A DNA stretch of 64,000 nt from Lomentospora prolificans. Lineage: Eukaryota > Ascomycota > Sordariomycetes > Microascales > Microascaceae. Positions 1 to 11,349 of this stretch are shown one piece after another; the first letter of the stretch is position 1, and each line of letters begins with the position of its first letter. The notes beneath the pieces are model-generated. The model ran no database searches, had not been told where the DNA came from, and saw nothing but the letters and a program-made list of their open reading frames with translations. The position numbers were made by a program, and so were the translations under genes. Where the stretch lies: positions 3,733,501-3,797,500 of the forward strand of contig JARFXM010000011.1 of the NCBI GenBank assembly GCA_029532625.1. The letters are read 5' to 3'.

Positions 1-68
1 CCTTGGCGTAGTAGCCGCTTTCTCGGCGTGGGCAACAGCTTGGTCGCTGACTTCGGCCTGCAAACTAG

Positions 69-461
69 CTCGAGGTTCCCCGAGCAACGGAGCGCATCCG
101 CGTAGGTATGCCCGCCACTACCGTGCAAGCCTCCTCGACGACGACTGCCGCTCCGGCGCCCGGCGGCGGAACCGCCAACGGCGTTCTCATCGCCGAGGCG
201 ACCCAGGAATTCATCACCTTCCTCGACGCCATCAAGCTCGGCCTGCTATCCAAAGATCAGCTCCATCCGCTCTTGTCGGACGTGATACAGTCGGTCAACC
301 GAGTGACGGACAAGGATTTTGAGAACAGGGGCAAGATCGTGCAATGGTTGATAACGCTCAACCAGATGAAGGCGACGGATGAGCTTAGCGATGATCAATC
401 GCGGGAGTTGGAGCTGGACATTCAGCAGGCCTACAACGGCTTCAAGAGAATACTGTCGTGA
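69..461 (+). CDS. VPS28: ESCRT-I subunit Vps28, C-terminal part (5' end outside window)
   Basis: Vps28 is a core subunit of ESCRT-I, which sorts ubiquitinated membrane cargo into multivesicular endosomes. The visible exon encodes the family's C-terminal four-helix domain, the part known to recruit ESCRT-II through Vps36. Recognisable stretches are VPRATERIRVGMPAT at the exon start, then LGLLSKDQLHPLLSDVIQSV, KDFENRGKIVQWLITLNQM and a terminal LELDIQQAYNGFK. The reading frame continues upstream of the ATG at 108 into family-typical residues. I therefore take the exon to begin after an AG at 67-68, with a CTGAC branch-like site near 46-51; the ATG at 108 is an internal methionine. Earlier exons lie outside the window. 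The stop at 459-461 is 135 bp from the convergent end of MDM12. Family assignment is strong; the exact acceptor is inferred. Confidence 0.9.
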   Translation, partial: LEVPRATERIRVGMPATTVQASSTTTAAPAPGGGTANGVLIAEATQEFITFLDAIKLGLLSKDQLHPLLSDVIQSVNRVTDKDFENRGKIVQWLITLNQMKATDELSDDQSRELELDIQQAYNGFKRILS

Positions 462-596
462 GAACAGACGTAGGAGTAGTGTGGGAAGTTGGATGCGATT
501 CTAGTTCTTCTATTGCAGAATGCCTCGGGTGAATCTCGAGGCAGATGATATCCATATACATATATAATGACTTGACGGTCTTCTTCCGAATGCGAC

Positions 597-1883
597 TTAA
601 ACCAGGAAGGTCCAGAAGCTCGGGTATACAAACTCGTCCTCGAATATCCTCCTCACTTGTTCTAACACAAATCTTTCCACTTTTCCGACATTCTTCAAGC
701 TCTGCCTGCCCGCCTCCCTCTCTCCGATTTCACTCTCTACCTTGACCTCCTGTAGTAGGCCGCCAAATTTTCCCTTTCTTCCCTCGCCCTCTTCTTCACC
801 CGCCTCGAGCCCGACAGCAGTGACAGCGTCCTCGGGGCTGAGGAAGCAAAAATGTACCTTTTTTCGTATATAGGCAAGAACGCCCACCCCGTCAAATGTA
901 AGGCCAGTAATGTTAAGCTTCACCGGAATACCAACAAAATTCGGCATGGGATAGTCGAGTAAAATCACGGCCGTCAACCGTAGCTTTACATCCCCCGCGT
1001 ACTTTATCCTAAAGACGGCCTGCATGTCCTCGACCCTTGGTTCCCTCAGCGTCCTCGTCTCCGCCAGAGGGGGTGATTCTTGAGGCTCCGCTTCCTCCTC
1101 GTCATCTTCCTCTTCGATCGCCGACCCGGACACCACGGCATCTCTCGTCGGTGGCCTCGACGGACCCGCAGACGTAGGCGCCAGCGTAGACACGCTCGAC
1201 TTTTCTCGAAGCTTCCCCACGGGCGGCGCAAGGGAGGATCCGAAATCCGGCTCCGAGACTGAACTCTGCGATGCATTCCTGCTATGGCTCGGCGTCACAT
1301 CTTCGTCCCGAGAGGTCGATGCCGAGGGTAGATTCTCAAGCCAACCGGGGTTACCGAGGTGGCCGCCTGCCACGGCGGCGAGGGGCGTTTGCGTCCCTGA
1401 CCAGCCAGAGGCGAGCTGCGACTGAAAATAGTGTCGGTTCGCACCACCCATGATCCCCGGCGTGCCGACGCCGAAAAATGGGCTTGTGAGGTCGGGCATC
1501 GACCGGCCAGCCATGTTGAGCCGCGTGGGCGGAATGGCTCTTTGCGCCGCCTCATCTCTCCTTCGCCTCTCCTGCGATAACGGACCTAGATCCTCGGTTG
1601 AACCCATAGCTGCGCCCGGGACCCCTTCTACGACGTCGTCGTCGTCATCTTCGTCGTCCTCAGCTTCAGCCTCGTAGAAATCCGGGAGCGGGTCTGTGAT
1701 ATCCTTCAATTCGAGCTCCGGCGGCACGGCGCCAAATTCGAAGGCGTGCACTGTGACGGATTTCAGAAAGCGCGGCAGTTTAATGGTTTGAAATTTATCA
1801 TGGATGAAATCCCGGATACGCAGGGCGAGGGCGTCGCCATCTGGCCCGGTTGTGAGGGTTTCCCAGTTCAGGTCAATAGACAT
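597..1883 (-). CDS. MDM12: Mdm12, ERMES complex subunit (mitochondrial distribution and morphology)
   Basis: Single-exon gene of 428 aa. Mdm12 is the soluble SMP-domain subunit of ERMES, which bridges Mmm1 in the ER to Mdm10/Mdm34 in the mitochondrial outer membrane and moves phospholipids between them. The start MSIDLNWETL, the following IRDFIHDKFQ and LPRFLKSVTVHAFEFG, the PPELELKDITDP block and the C-terminal VRRIFEDEFVYPSFWTFLV ending are typical of the family. The SMP fold is split by a low-complexity insertion (roughly residues 70-270) with an acidic tract and Ser/Pro-rich segments, as in other filamentous fungi. The length fits the family (about 430-460 aa in moulds). The ATG at 1883-1881 gives the family N-terminus exactly. 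It lies downstream of FAB1 on the same strand but has about 770 bp of its own upstream DNA. Confidence 0.95.
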   Translation of the reverse strand: MSIDLNWETLTTGPDGDALALRIRDFIHDKFQTIKLPRFLKSVTVHAFEFGAVPPELELKDITDPLPDFYEAEAEDDEDDDDDVVEGVPGAAMGSTEDLGPLSQERRRRDEAAQRAIPPTRLNMAGRSMPDLTSPFFGVGTPGIMGGANRHYFQSQLASGWSGTQTPLAAVAGGHLGNPGWLENLPSASTSRDEDVTPSHSRNASQSSVSEPDFGSSLAPPVGKLREKSSVSTLAPTSAGPSRPPTRDAVVSGSAIEEEDDEEEAEPQESPPLAETRTLREPRVEDMQAVFRIKYAGDVKLRLTAVILLDYPMPNFVGIPVKLNITGLTFDGVGVLAYIRKKVHFCFLSPEDAVTAVGLEAGEEEGEGRKGKFGGLLQEVKVESEIGEREAGRQSLKNVGKVERFVLEQVRRIFEDEFVYPSFWTFLV

Positions 1884-2655
1884 TATGTTTGGTGACGCTT
1901 GGCCGGGGTTACAAGATACCGCGAGGCTCTCGTTTCCTTCCTTCTTTCTTGTTCTCGACTCGCTGGATATTTCAAAGTCGCTTCATTTTTATCGAGGAAG
2001 ACAGCATTCTCGGGATTGGAGCCTCCTGTTGTGCAGAGGGGACGAATGACTGTGATGGCTGGCGATCAATATGTCTGGTGCTAAAACAGTGTTGGCGGAG
2101 AGAAATGCAAAAAAGGGTTGTTCGATGAGCCAAATCCTACCAAGGCAACGAACTCGCATTTGATCTTTCGCACTTATTCTATTCCCCAACATACCAGGTA
2201 TATACAATTAAATGACATTCATTCTTGGGCATCTTTATTAATGATTAACTACACATCAATGATCAATTCGATACGTGATCACAATTCCCCCACGGCGGTT
2301 GTATATACCAGGCTTCTACAGGTTTTGTCTCTCTGCCTGTCGATGGAATTCGTCGTCCTCGTAGACAGTGGATCAGCGCGGACATGGGACTTGGTAACTA
2401 GTCGATGAGAATGCAATGGGAATAACTTGCGAAATTAGACACATGGTTGCCCGATCTATCATTGTACGGATATCCCCTGTTCCTTTACACCTTTGCCCAC
2501 CATTAGAAGAGAAGAAATATAGCCCGTTTCCATCATGAAGAAAACAAAAGCACAATGTGTCATTAAATAGAGGCGAATGAAGAATAGGCAGGGGCGATAT
2601 TAAGGCCCTCCACAACTTCTTAGAAGTCTGCCCACTCTGATTCAATAGCCCGGCC
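1884..2655 (-). promoter_or_regulatory. Spacer: MDM12 upstream region and FAB1 3' flank
   Basis: A 772-bp tandem spacer that must hold the FAB1 3' end and the MDM12 promoter. It is moderately AT-rich around 2160-2330. I see no additional gene, RNA or repeat in it; short reading frames here have no family resemblance. Confidence 0.5.
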
Positions 2656-5600
2656 CTACTCCTGTTGGAGATCGGTCTCAAAGCGCGGCTTGAGACCCGT
2701 TGAGACACCACCGAACTGATGCCAACAGTTGGGGGCCTGTAAAATATATCTGAAAGAGCGATATGTTAGCAAGGGTCCTTGGCCGAAGCTATCAAGGAAG
2801 AAAGGTAAAGGACTGAATATACCTTGCCATAGCCTCTCGGAAGCGGGATTTATACTCCTTGGGACTGGTGATCGTCGGACGATTGCGGCCTCCTCCCGCA
2901 AAGCCCCTGTCTTTAATCCAGCTCTCCAATTTTTTGTCGAGAGTATAAGTTCGGATGCAGTCAACGATGCCAACCACCAACTCCTTTCTCTCGTCCTCGA
3001 TGGCGATCATGAGGGAGTAATCCATCACGTTTTGCCGAGCTAAGAAGAGAGTATCATTCCATACCTAATACTAGCATTAGCAATCGGACCAAACAGATGT
3101 CGGACTAACTCGAGATGACTTACCGATGCTCTCAAAAGCTTCTTAGAATGCTCGCGAGCGAAAAGAGGCGATTCATAGATGTATTCCACCATGTTCTCGT
3201 CGAGAAGCACTTCGTTTTGTTCACCCGTGGACTGGATCTTGCGGTTTCTCATTGAACCCTTCAAGTCAAAGATCTTTCCGGGAGATCTATCATAGAAAAG
3301 ATTTTCCATGACAAGCAAGTCGAGTCGGACATCAGTGTTGGTAACTGGGTTCTTAATAAAAATCTGGAAAAACCCAACCATCTTTGCGATGACCGATGGC
3401 AGGTCGTGGAAGAGGGCCTCGGCCATAATCCCAAAGTAGGAGGGGGCGAACCGAAGAAAGGCGGCCGTCTCGACGGATGACAAGGACTTGAGTACGAACC
3501 GGTCATCGAGAGTCTTAAGGAACACTGCCCTTGTTTTGCCTCCGCGAGAATCCCACTTCAGACACCTCGACATGGACTCGACAAAACGGTCAGCTACGCC
3601 ACATTTGCGCCGCAGGGCATCGAACTGTTCTGCGTAGAAAATCTTGCACGTCATCCTCGCTGAGCCTTCGGTGAATTGGTACTTGAGGTGGGTTCCCGTC
3701 GATCGCAAGAGACCCTTCTCCAGATCCTCGTCATGAGAGTCCTGCGACAACATGCCACTCACTGAAGTGGGAACCGACTTGGGTTCTGCCATATCCTCGT
3801 CACCACTCCGGTGGATCTGAAGGTGCCATTGGTGCCGGATATTGCCTAGTTTTGCCCGGTAATCCTCGGAACTAAGGGCGAACGCAATGAGGGAGCTGGG
3901 CTCATCCTCACGCACCACAACATCCGAGTCCATGAAAATATGGTCGCCCATACTTACGGGATAATCTAGGGGCTGCCATCCGCTTGATGATCGCTCAGCC
4001 CAGAAGTTTGTCAGCATTTTGAGCAGGCTAGTCTTTTGATGCTTCGGTAACTCTTCCGTCGACGGCTCAAGGGAATCAGCGATTTCTTTGACGTCTCGAA
4101 GGATATCGTCATCCTGGGACCGCTCAGCGTCACTAACACCTTCATCATCTGAGCCATTTCGACTGGGTTCAACCGCATCTGTGTCTGCCTCGGTTTCTGC
4201 CTCGGTTTCCAACTCAGTCTCAGCCCCGGCCTCGGCTGTAGCCTTGTCCGGGTCGACTGGCCCGTCCGCCAACTCTGGAAGCTGTTTCGCGCTCTGGGGC
4301 GCTCCTCCGGGATGTGCAGTTTCTCCCCTCTTGACTTCCTGGACTTCCTTACTCTTGCCCTTGTGTTTAATAAGGTCTTGAGTTTCTTGGCTCGACTGCT
4401 GTTCCAGCTCTGATTGCCCATGTTCCTGCACCGCTTCATCGACGTCTGCGTACACTTCCACAATTGCTGCAGTTGATGTCCGTGGCAAAATGGTGCGAGG
4501 TTGGCGCTGCTTCAATTTCTCCGCTCGCTTCTTACGGTCGCGGATACGCTGGTTTTCGAACTCACGACTGAGCTGTTCGAAATGTTTCGCTAGCGTGCTA
4601 ACCTTTGATTCCTTCTTATGCACCAATCTGGGTATTGAGGAGGGAGGGCCACTTTTGCGAGACTTCAATGCCCCAGCGAATCTATCGGAGAGCTTCTTCT
4701 CGGTTATAGACGGAGTCTCATCGATTGCGGGCGCATCGAGCAGGCGTAGTTGATGGGTCTTGGGCAATTGTCGGACATTTGGCTGCGTTAGAGATCTAAT
4801 CATCGGCGGTGAAATGCTCGAGCCAACCTTGCGTGATGAAACCCGTTCAGGTATCATCGTCTTCACAGTTTCCACCGTAGTTTGACGACTAAGAGTAGGC
4901 TCGCCTTGTATCACCTGGTTCCGTCTCTTCAACTGTTCTACTTTCTCCTTCAGTGACTTATCCGGGGACGGATTGCCTATCACTGGGGCCTTGGGGGACA
5001 ACGGCGTCCTCGGGGGAGGCAAGTCATTGGTACCAGACTCCGCCTGTGCGTTAGCACTTTCGTCCGCCGCTACCCCGGGGGTTAAAGCTGCCGCTGCAGG
5101 AGACACCGGAGTCGGTTGGACCATCGCGCTCTGGTGTTGCGTGAGTGGCGCGGCTGTTGCGAGGTCGAGAGGCTCGACGCGCTCCATGATCTCCTCCGCG
5201 GGAAGTATCACTCTTGGCATCTGCATCGGGGTCGTCGGGTCTTCTGCTTGATCTAATGGCCGACTATGGGTGAGACTCGAATCTGTGTATGCCGTGGGTT
5301 GGGAGGATTTAGGTTCGGAGTCGGTGAATGTTTGCGAAAGCCGATCATCGCTTTCCGCGGTTGGTGTAGTGTCAACCGTCTCAGCGGTGGAGGAAACAAT
5401 ACTTTCAGGAGTAGGAAGAGATTCTCGCGACTCATTATCGGTGAACATCTTCTTCAGTTGTAAGACGGTCAACTGACGCACATCCTTGTCTGGGAGAAAG
5501 TCCGCCTCGAACTGCGCGAATGCGGCATCCCACTCTCCGGCTACCTCAAGCATTTCTCGAATAACGGAATTGAACGGTATCACTTCATAATACTTCGAGT

Positions 5601-8600
5601 TGACGTAGATTTGTTGCATCCGGCGAATTAGCCTTGCGTGATCATCAGTTGCCTTCTTCGTTAGCTTGTCCACTTCTGCTTTGCATGCATCTGCCTTTTC
5701 GGGAAGAACAACGTCAATGCGAATGTTCTTGAGGCGCGCTGTCACTGAAACCATGAACCGATTCCATCTCTCCTCGGTCTTTGTATAAATATCATTCTTC
5801 AGGTTCAAGTCGTTTTCAACTTTCCAAGTGATCCGTGATCTGGGAACCACGATTTCCAGAAGGTCGATCGGATCGTAATGGATTCGAACGCGTGTACCTC
5901 GGAACGCAAAGTACCGGATATGGTCCTTATGATGATCATGGGGACAATTTGCCCTTTCGTTCAACCGCAGGCCCTTACTCCAGAAGAGAAGCTCGAGGTA
6001 TTTTCCAAAGGAATACTTCCAGGTGCTTTCACACATGGGCATCGCTGGCGAGTCTTTTTGGCAGACCTTACAGTAATTCCACATAGTAATGTCTTCGGAG
6101 ACTTGGGGTGACGATGTTCCAGGAGTAGCCTCTAGGAAGATGGTGATTCTAGATTCATCATGCACATAGGTACGATGATGCTCTAGCATTGTGCGGTCAC
6201 AGCCATTGGACACGCAGACAGAATCTTTGGAGAAACATAAGTCCTCAATGTACTGACCTAACGTACAGTCAGGATCCATGCCTGTATCCATATGCTGTTC
6301 ATCATAGAAGCCAATCGTGATCAGGGTAGGCTCCACACAGGGGATCTTGGTTTCTGTGCAGGTTACAGAGTATAGCACAACAATGTTTTGGTGGGAATAG
6401 GGGTCGAAAAGGTTTATGTTTCCTTGGATGTAATTCTCCCATTGTCGTTTGTGGGTCTGGTAGTTATGCAGCGCCTTATCATACTCAGCATCATGAATAG
6501 CATGGATAATTTCTTTGAGCTGGCTTGGGGCTTTTGGGCTGATGGAATGTACGGTCTCGGGCTTTATCAACTGAAAAGGTTGCAACTTTGATTTCTCCGG
6601 ATCATCTGACTCTTCGGCGAAATTTTGATCTCTCAAGCGCTTCAGATACACCAAACGTCGTTCCTGCTCTCGAGCCCGCATTAGAAGGTAGGGTTGCGTA
6701 AATTTGACAAAGGGAGAGGCTGAGAGAATCTTTGTTTCGTATCGTGCTACCATATCGCTATAGTAAGTCGGCATAGGGATATCCTCGGGTACGGGTGCAT
6801 CGTGCGGTGCATGCGAGGGGTCGGAAGGCTGCGACGGGCTATTATTCGCCTGACTATCCGGAGCCCCGGTCGTATCACCCGAAGCGTTGGTGGTCTCGCT
6901 ATAGTCGCCCGTATCCACGCTTGTTTGGGAGGGTGGTTCGCTCTCTGGGGCGTTGATAACTACGGTAGGACCGGCACCGGTGTGATCAGATTGCTTGGTG
7001 TGGGTTGAAGAATTTAGACTGCCATCCGTCGTCTGCCGGGTGGTGGATGGTATGGAAAAATCCGCGTCTTCGGTAGGCAGGTGTATAAACTCGTCCCTCA
7101 TTAGGCAGGTTTCGAGTTTAAGATTGTAGACAACATAGACCATGAACTCCGTGATGCGCTTGACGCTGGCAAGTGTCTCTGTGGGAGCGCCGCGCAAGGC
7201 AATCGTACAACCCAGGTTTGGATTACAACCAGAGAGAAAAATATAAGACTTCTTCCGGTTGCGATACGTGTTATTAACGTACGTCTTGACCTCAAATCCG
7301 TCACAGTGGCCGACTCTAACAGGCAAGGCGAGCATGTCAAGAGATGAGATAATATCTGTCTCAGCGCACCTGGCGACGGCTTCGATCACAGACGGCTTCA
7401 CATTGTAGGCTACCGCAATATTGGCAGCAGACAGCATTTCAAGAGCCATGCCAGATACGCCTTTCTCTGATAGAAGGACCTGGGGATTGAGCTTAACGAT
7501 CCGGTTGACGACTATGCGCAGAAACTCCTTTTCCTGTTCAATGACGGGTTGTAGGCTCATAAAATGCTGTTGATGCCTCTGATATTCAATAGGGAAGGAG
7601 ACAATAACAACCCGGGGCCTAATGATTCTGCGAGGCATGCTTTTAAGAGCAAGGTTTTTTGTAAAGATGAGGCCAGATACGTAACTGGTGTCTCCGGGTT
7701 TCCCTCCCGGTATCTTTTTGAACTTTACGTAGTGCCGTATGTCCATGTAGTCCCCTTGGCGGACGTCGGGAGTAACATCATCGGTGCATTGTATCAGGAT
7801 AGGAATCAAAGCTTTTTCCCACGCGGATGGGTTAGGGACCTTAGCATCTTCTAGTAACTGGTGTAGGAGCTTCTGAACATGCCGTTTGCTAGAGGGGTTG
7901 AGTTCCATCTGTAGAGTTTTCTCGCCCCTTAAAGATTCGCTCCTTGTGAGCTTCGTGGTCTCCATAAGAGGGTTCTCAATTGAGAACAGCATCTCATTCG
8001 AAGTTGATGGGCCTTTGAAGACACCTGATTTGGGTCTGGGCGAGCGCATGTGGTGGACGCTATTGCTCACATTGCTCAAATTCCTTCTTCGAGGAGCACG
8101 GTGTCCGAAGTGACCACCCATGCCCATAATGTCGTCAATCCCCCGACTCGTAAAACTCATTCCACTAATGCTCTTGTCGCGAGCACGATGTTTCCTCCCT
8201 GCCGCTAGAAGAGGGCCGAAGTTTGCTTTCTCGTCGAAACTCGTCGCTTGAAGGTCGGCATTCGACATTGTAGCGAAAATGCTCATTTGTTCGTCAGCGC
8301 TTGACTCGTCAGACATATACGCTGCCAGTTCTGGATCAATTATGTTGTCTTCATGAAAGGCGGGGAAATGAGATTTTCGGTTTAGTTCATCGTTCAAGCC
8401 CTTACGGAAAGGTGCCCGCTCCTCCGACGTTGTCGTCTTGAACTTCCCTAGAGCGTTATGTTTGGAGTGATGGCGCTTATGGCCGGAGGATTGTGGTCTT
8501 GACGATGCGAGCGATCTCAGGGATCGAGATGAAGCTGGTCGGCTGAGTTCAGGGGCGCCGATTTCTAGGACGGAGGAATGCTTATTGGAGTCCCCGATTC

Positions 8601-10260
8601 TTCGCGTAGCCGGAATTGCCATCATCGGTGTCGTACCGGAGCGAGCATCATACTGCTTTTCCCCTCTTTCTGATGCCTGGGAAGATGGCGCATCCTCCGT
8701 TGTCGCGGGCTTTGGTTCGACAAATCTGGTCGACTTTTGGCCGTTCTGAGGATGGCGGAAGATGGCGGGGAGGTATGAGTCGTCCGCGGAGTCGTCCGAG
8801 CCGCTTGTGTCGTAACGGCGGTTAATAACGCTTAAGCAAGTCTTGCAAACGCGAATATTGCCTGAGACCCCAAACTTCTGGCCAGAGATAGTTGAGGTGC
8901 ATTTTGAATCAAAGATGCAGCCACACGTCCGGCAGTGATGCTTCCGGCGAACGACATTAAAGACACTACCGCAGAGGAAGCATTCCTTGCAGGTCTCATC
9001 CGCCATCCAAAACTCCTTGCTTAGAACCTGCTTCTTCATCTTCTCGAGCCTAACATTTACTTGCTCATTTCCCCCTTCCATTCCTGGGACTCGAAGCTCG
9101 GCTGGATGCGTTGCTTGCGAGCGCGAATCACCGTCCTTCGAATCATGATAATGAGATACCTGAGCGGAGGTGTTCACTTGGGCGGCATCAACGACGCTCG
9201 GTGTGACTGACAAAGAGTGAGACCCTCCATGTGTGGGGGACCGGGGTTTGGAAATGCGTTCAATTACTGCAGGCGTCCTACCAACTCCCCCTAGAGTTGT
9301 GGATAGCGGGCGGAGGTCGTGTGATTGAATAGAAGAAGTCGCGGTTGACTTCACAGGGCTAAGGGGTAGCTCTCCATTGATTTCAACTCCAGAACCATCA
9401 TCCCGGTGAATACGGGTCAAATTCGGGGTTCTTTCAAGCTGCATGCTAGAAGTGTCTGTCACATCGAAAACAGTGGGCATCTCCGTCCCCCGAGGGGCAA
9501 TAGGCGTTAGTTCAGCCTTCGATAGACTCTTTCGACTGCCCGATATGCGGCTCAGGCCGTCGTCACTTGGGACAGTGCTCCGTGGGATCTCCTGGGGAGT
9601 AAGTAGAGCTACCCCGGCACTATCCAAGCCCATGCTTGCCAAAACCTGCGCAGCACTTGAGATGCTTGCGCGCCCAGAAGATGCCACTTTCGTACCGGAA
9701 GCCGACCCAGGCGGGCCGACATGGGCTTGGCTCCCGGAAGCGAAAGTTGGTGACATCTCTGCGGCAAGCACAGAGGCTGGGGCCCCAGGGCTAAGACGAG
9801 AAGGCGACGGCACCGAGACTCTCAGATCTGTACTTGGAGCTGTAGAGCTCCGTCTCGATGCAGGTTCTTGCAAGATAGCATCATCGGCTTCTTGGCTAGG
9901 TCTGGATGTACCCCCTCCACCGACGGCCTCTTTAAATCGCGAGTACAAGCCGCTCAGCCCCTGCTGTACCAGATCACCAGCTAGGCCCCGGTTCTCGGAA
10001 ACAGGAGTAGGCTTTCGGGGAGGGGCGGTGAAGTCGTTAAATGTAGTTAGAGCATTGGTGCGGCTAGCCGACGTATGGATTATGTCGAGAGCTTGTGCAA
10101 GTTGCTCTCTGTCTCTCCCCGCATGGGAGGTCGCCATCGAAGGTGCATTGGACGTGGAGGAATTTCGGCGGGACCTTGGGCCTGCTTCGGCGGTTGAGGA
10201 TATTGGCGACGCCGGATGAGCGCTTGAGAGGTGGTTATTACTGTTGTTTGTTCCGGACAT
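2656..10260 (-). CDS. FAB1: Fab1/PIKfyve-type phosphatidylinositol-3-phosphate 5-kinase
   Basis: Three exons, complement(2656-2749, 2823-3064, 3124-10260), 2490 aa. Fab1 makes PI(3,5)P2 on endosome and vacuole membranes, controlling vacuole size and sorting. Order of domains: a Ser/Pro-rich disordered N-terminus; a FYVE zinc finger (about residues 420-482) with paired CxxC motifs and RRKHHCRTCG, which reads PI3P; a TCP-1/Cpn60-like CCT domain (about 790-1060); a cysteine-containing middle region; a long charged disordered stretch with an ETEA-type repeat near residue 2010; and a C-terminal PIP-kinase domain (about 2150-2490) with FDLKGSMRNRK, MDYSLMIAIEDERK and IVDCIRTYT. The first intron (59 bp, GTAAGT...TAG) falls between RAS and VWNDTLFLARQNV; the second (GTATAT...CAG) splits an Arg codon before YILQAPNCWHQF. 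The protein ends with LQQE. The family call is very secure; the start is the first ATG of the open frame. Confidence 0.96.
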
Positions 10261-11349
10261 TATGACTGATCGAGCGAGTAGCTGCTATTTCTCCTGCTCT
10301 GGCGAAAGGTCGGGAAAGTCAAGGGACGATGCCCTGTATAGGCTAGTCCCTAGGGATCATCCATGCGAGGGGATGGTTGCTTAGTAGTTCTAGTCTATCG
10401 ACGCGGCGCTGGGAAGTCGTCGGCGACACTTGACATAGCTATGGACCCGTCAAGCGCCGTAGAGGCAGGGTAGGTGGGAGAAACGGGGTCGCGAATATGA
10501 AGGCCGATCTGGTCAAGAGCCAGCGGATTCCCGGGTTTGCGTTAGACTCGAGGGAGTGTTGTCGGTCGAGTGCCCTCTCCAGGGGAAAGTAGGCACAGAG
10601 GTAGCGATGGTATTGCACGGTAGAGTACTTGGTTGGGCCGGGTTACTGAATTGACACGGACCAAAGACGCGAGTGCTGGTGAAGCTGAGGCGGCGAGGTG
10701 TCGTTTATTTTGGTTGTGATTCGAAAATAATGGGCACTCCTAAAGGGACGGTTCGTGGATATGTCGCGACCTTGAGGCAGGTTCACTTTTGTCAGCTCGA
10801 AGTCCAAGAGATTGACTTCGACCATTAGGTTGCCAAGTTATGTCATGGTCATCGAGGAATCTAGTCCTTGGACAGGAGCAACGATGAATCTAATTGGTTA
10901 TTTCATTTAAGGTAGGCACAGAGATGTACAAAATACATGATCTGCTGCCGAGCTCTCGGGAGACGAGACCTCGCAGGGGAGGTACCTTCTAAACTTTCCA
11001 ATGTGGCTGGCCCAGCACACTTGGACCCCGCATCAAGGAGCTGGCAATACCTCTCGCTCACACGATCCACTTGGGTGGGTAGTATTTCTATATAAGAATA
11101 ATATGCCTATATCAGTACATGGACACTCGCGTAGAAGACGCGTTTTTTGGGGGGCTTTGAGCTCAAGCTCCAGCATCGTGCCCACAGATGGTTCATCAAT
11201 TAGGAACCAGCTTTTGAGAAGAAAGCATTATGATTTTCTTATATAACATCAACCAACAGTTCTCATTGACGCCATATGCCTGTCTCAAATGAGAAGCAAT
11301 TCATCTTCAGTAAAATAACCATATTCAAGCAAACCAGCTTCAAACCACA
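10261..11349. promoter_or_regulatory. Divergent upstream region between FAB1 and the 816-aa protein gene
   Basis: About 1.1 kb between two divergent start codons, so it should contain both promoters and 5' leaders. It becomes AT-rich close to the right-hand gene (about 11220-11349). I found no further gene; the short frames here look random. No specific operator can be assigned. Confidence 0.5.

Noticed and set aside
9443..10219. 258-codon plus-strand frame opposite FAB1
   Set aside because: Shadow of the low-complexity N-terminus of Fab1.
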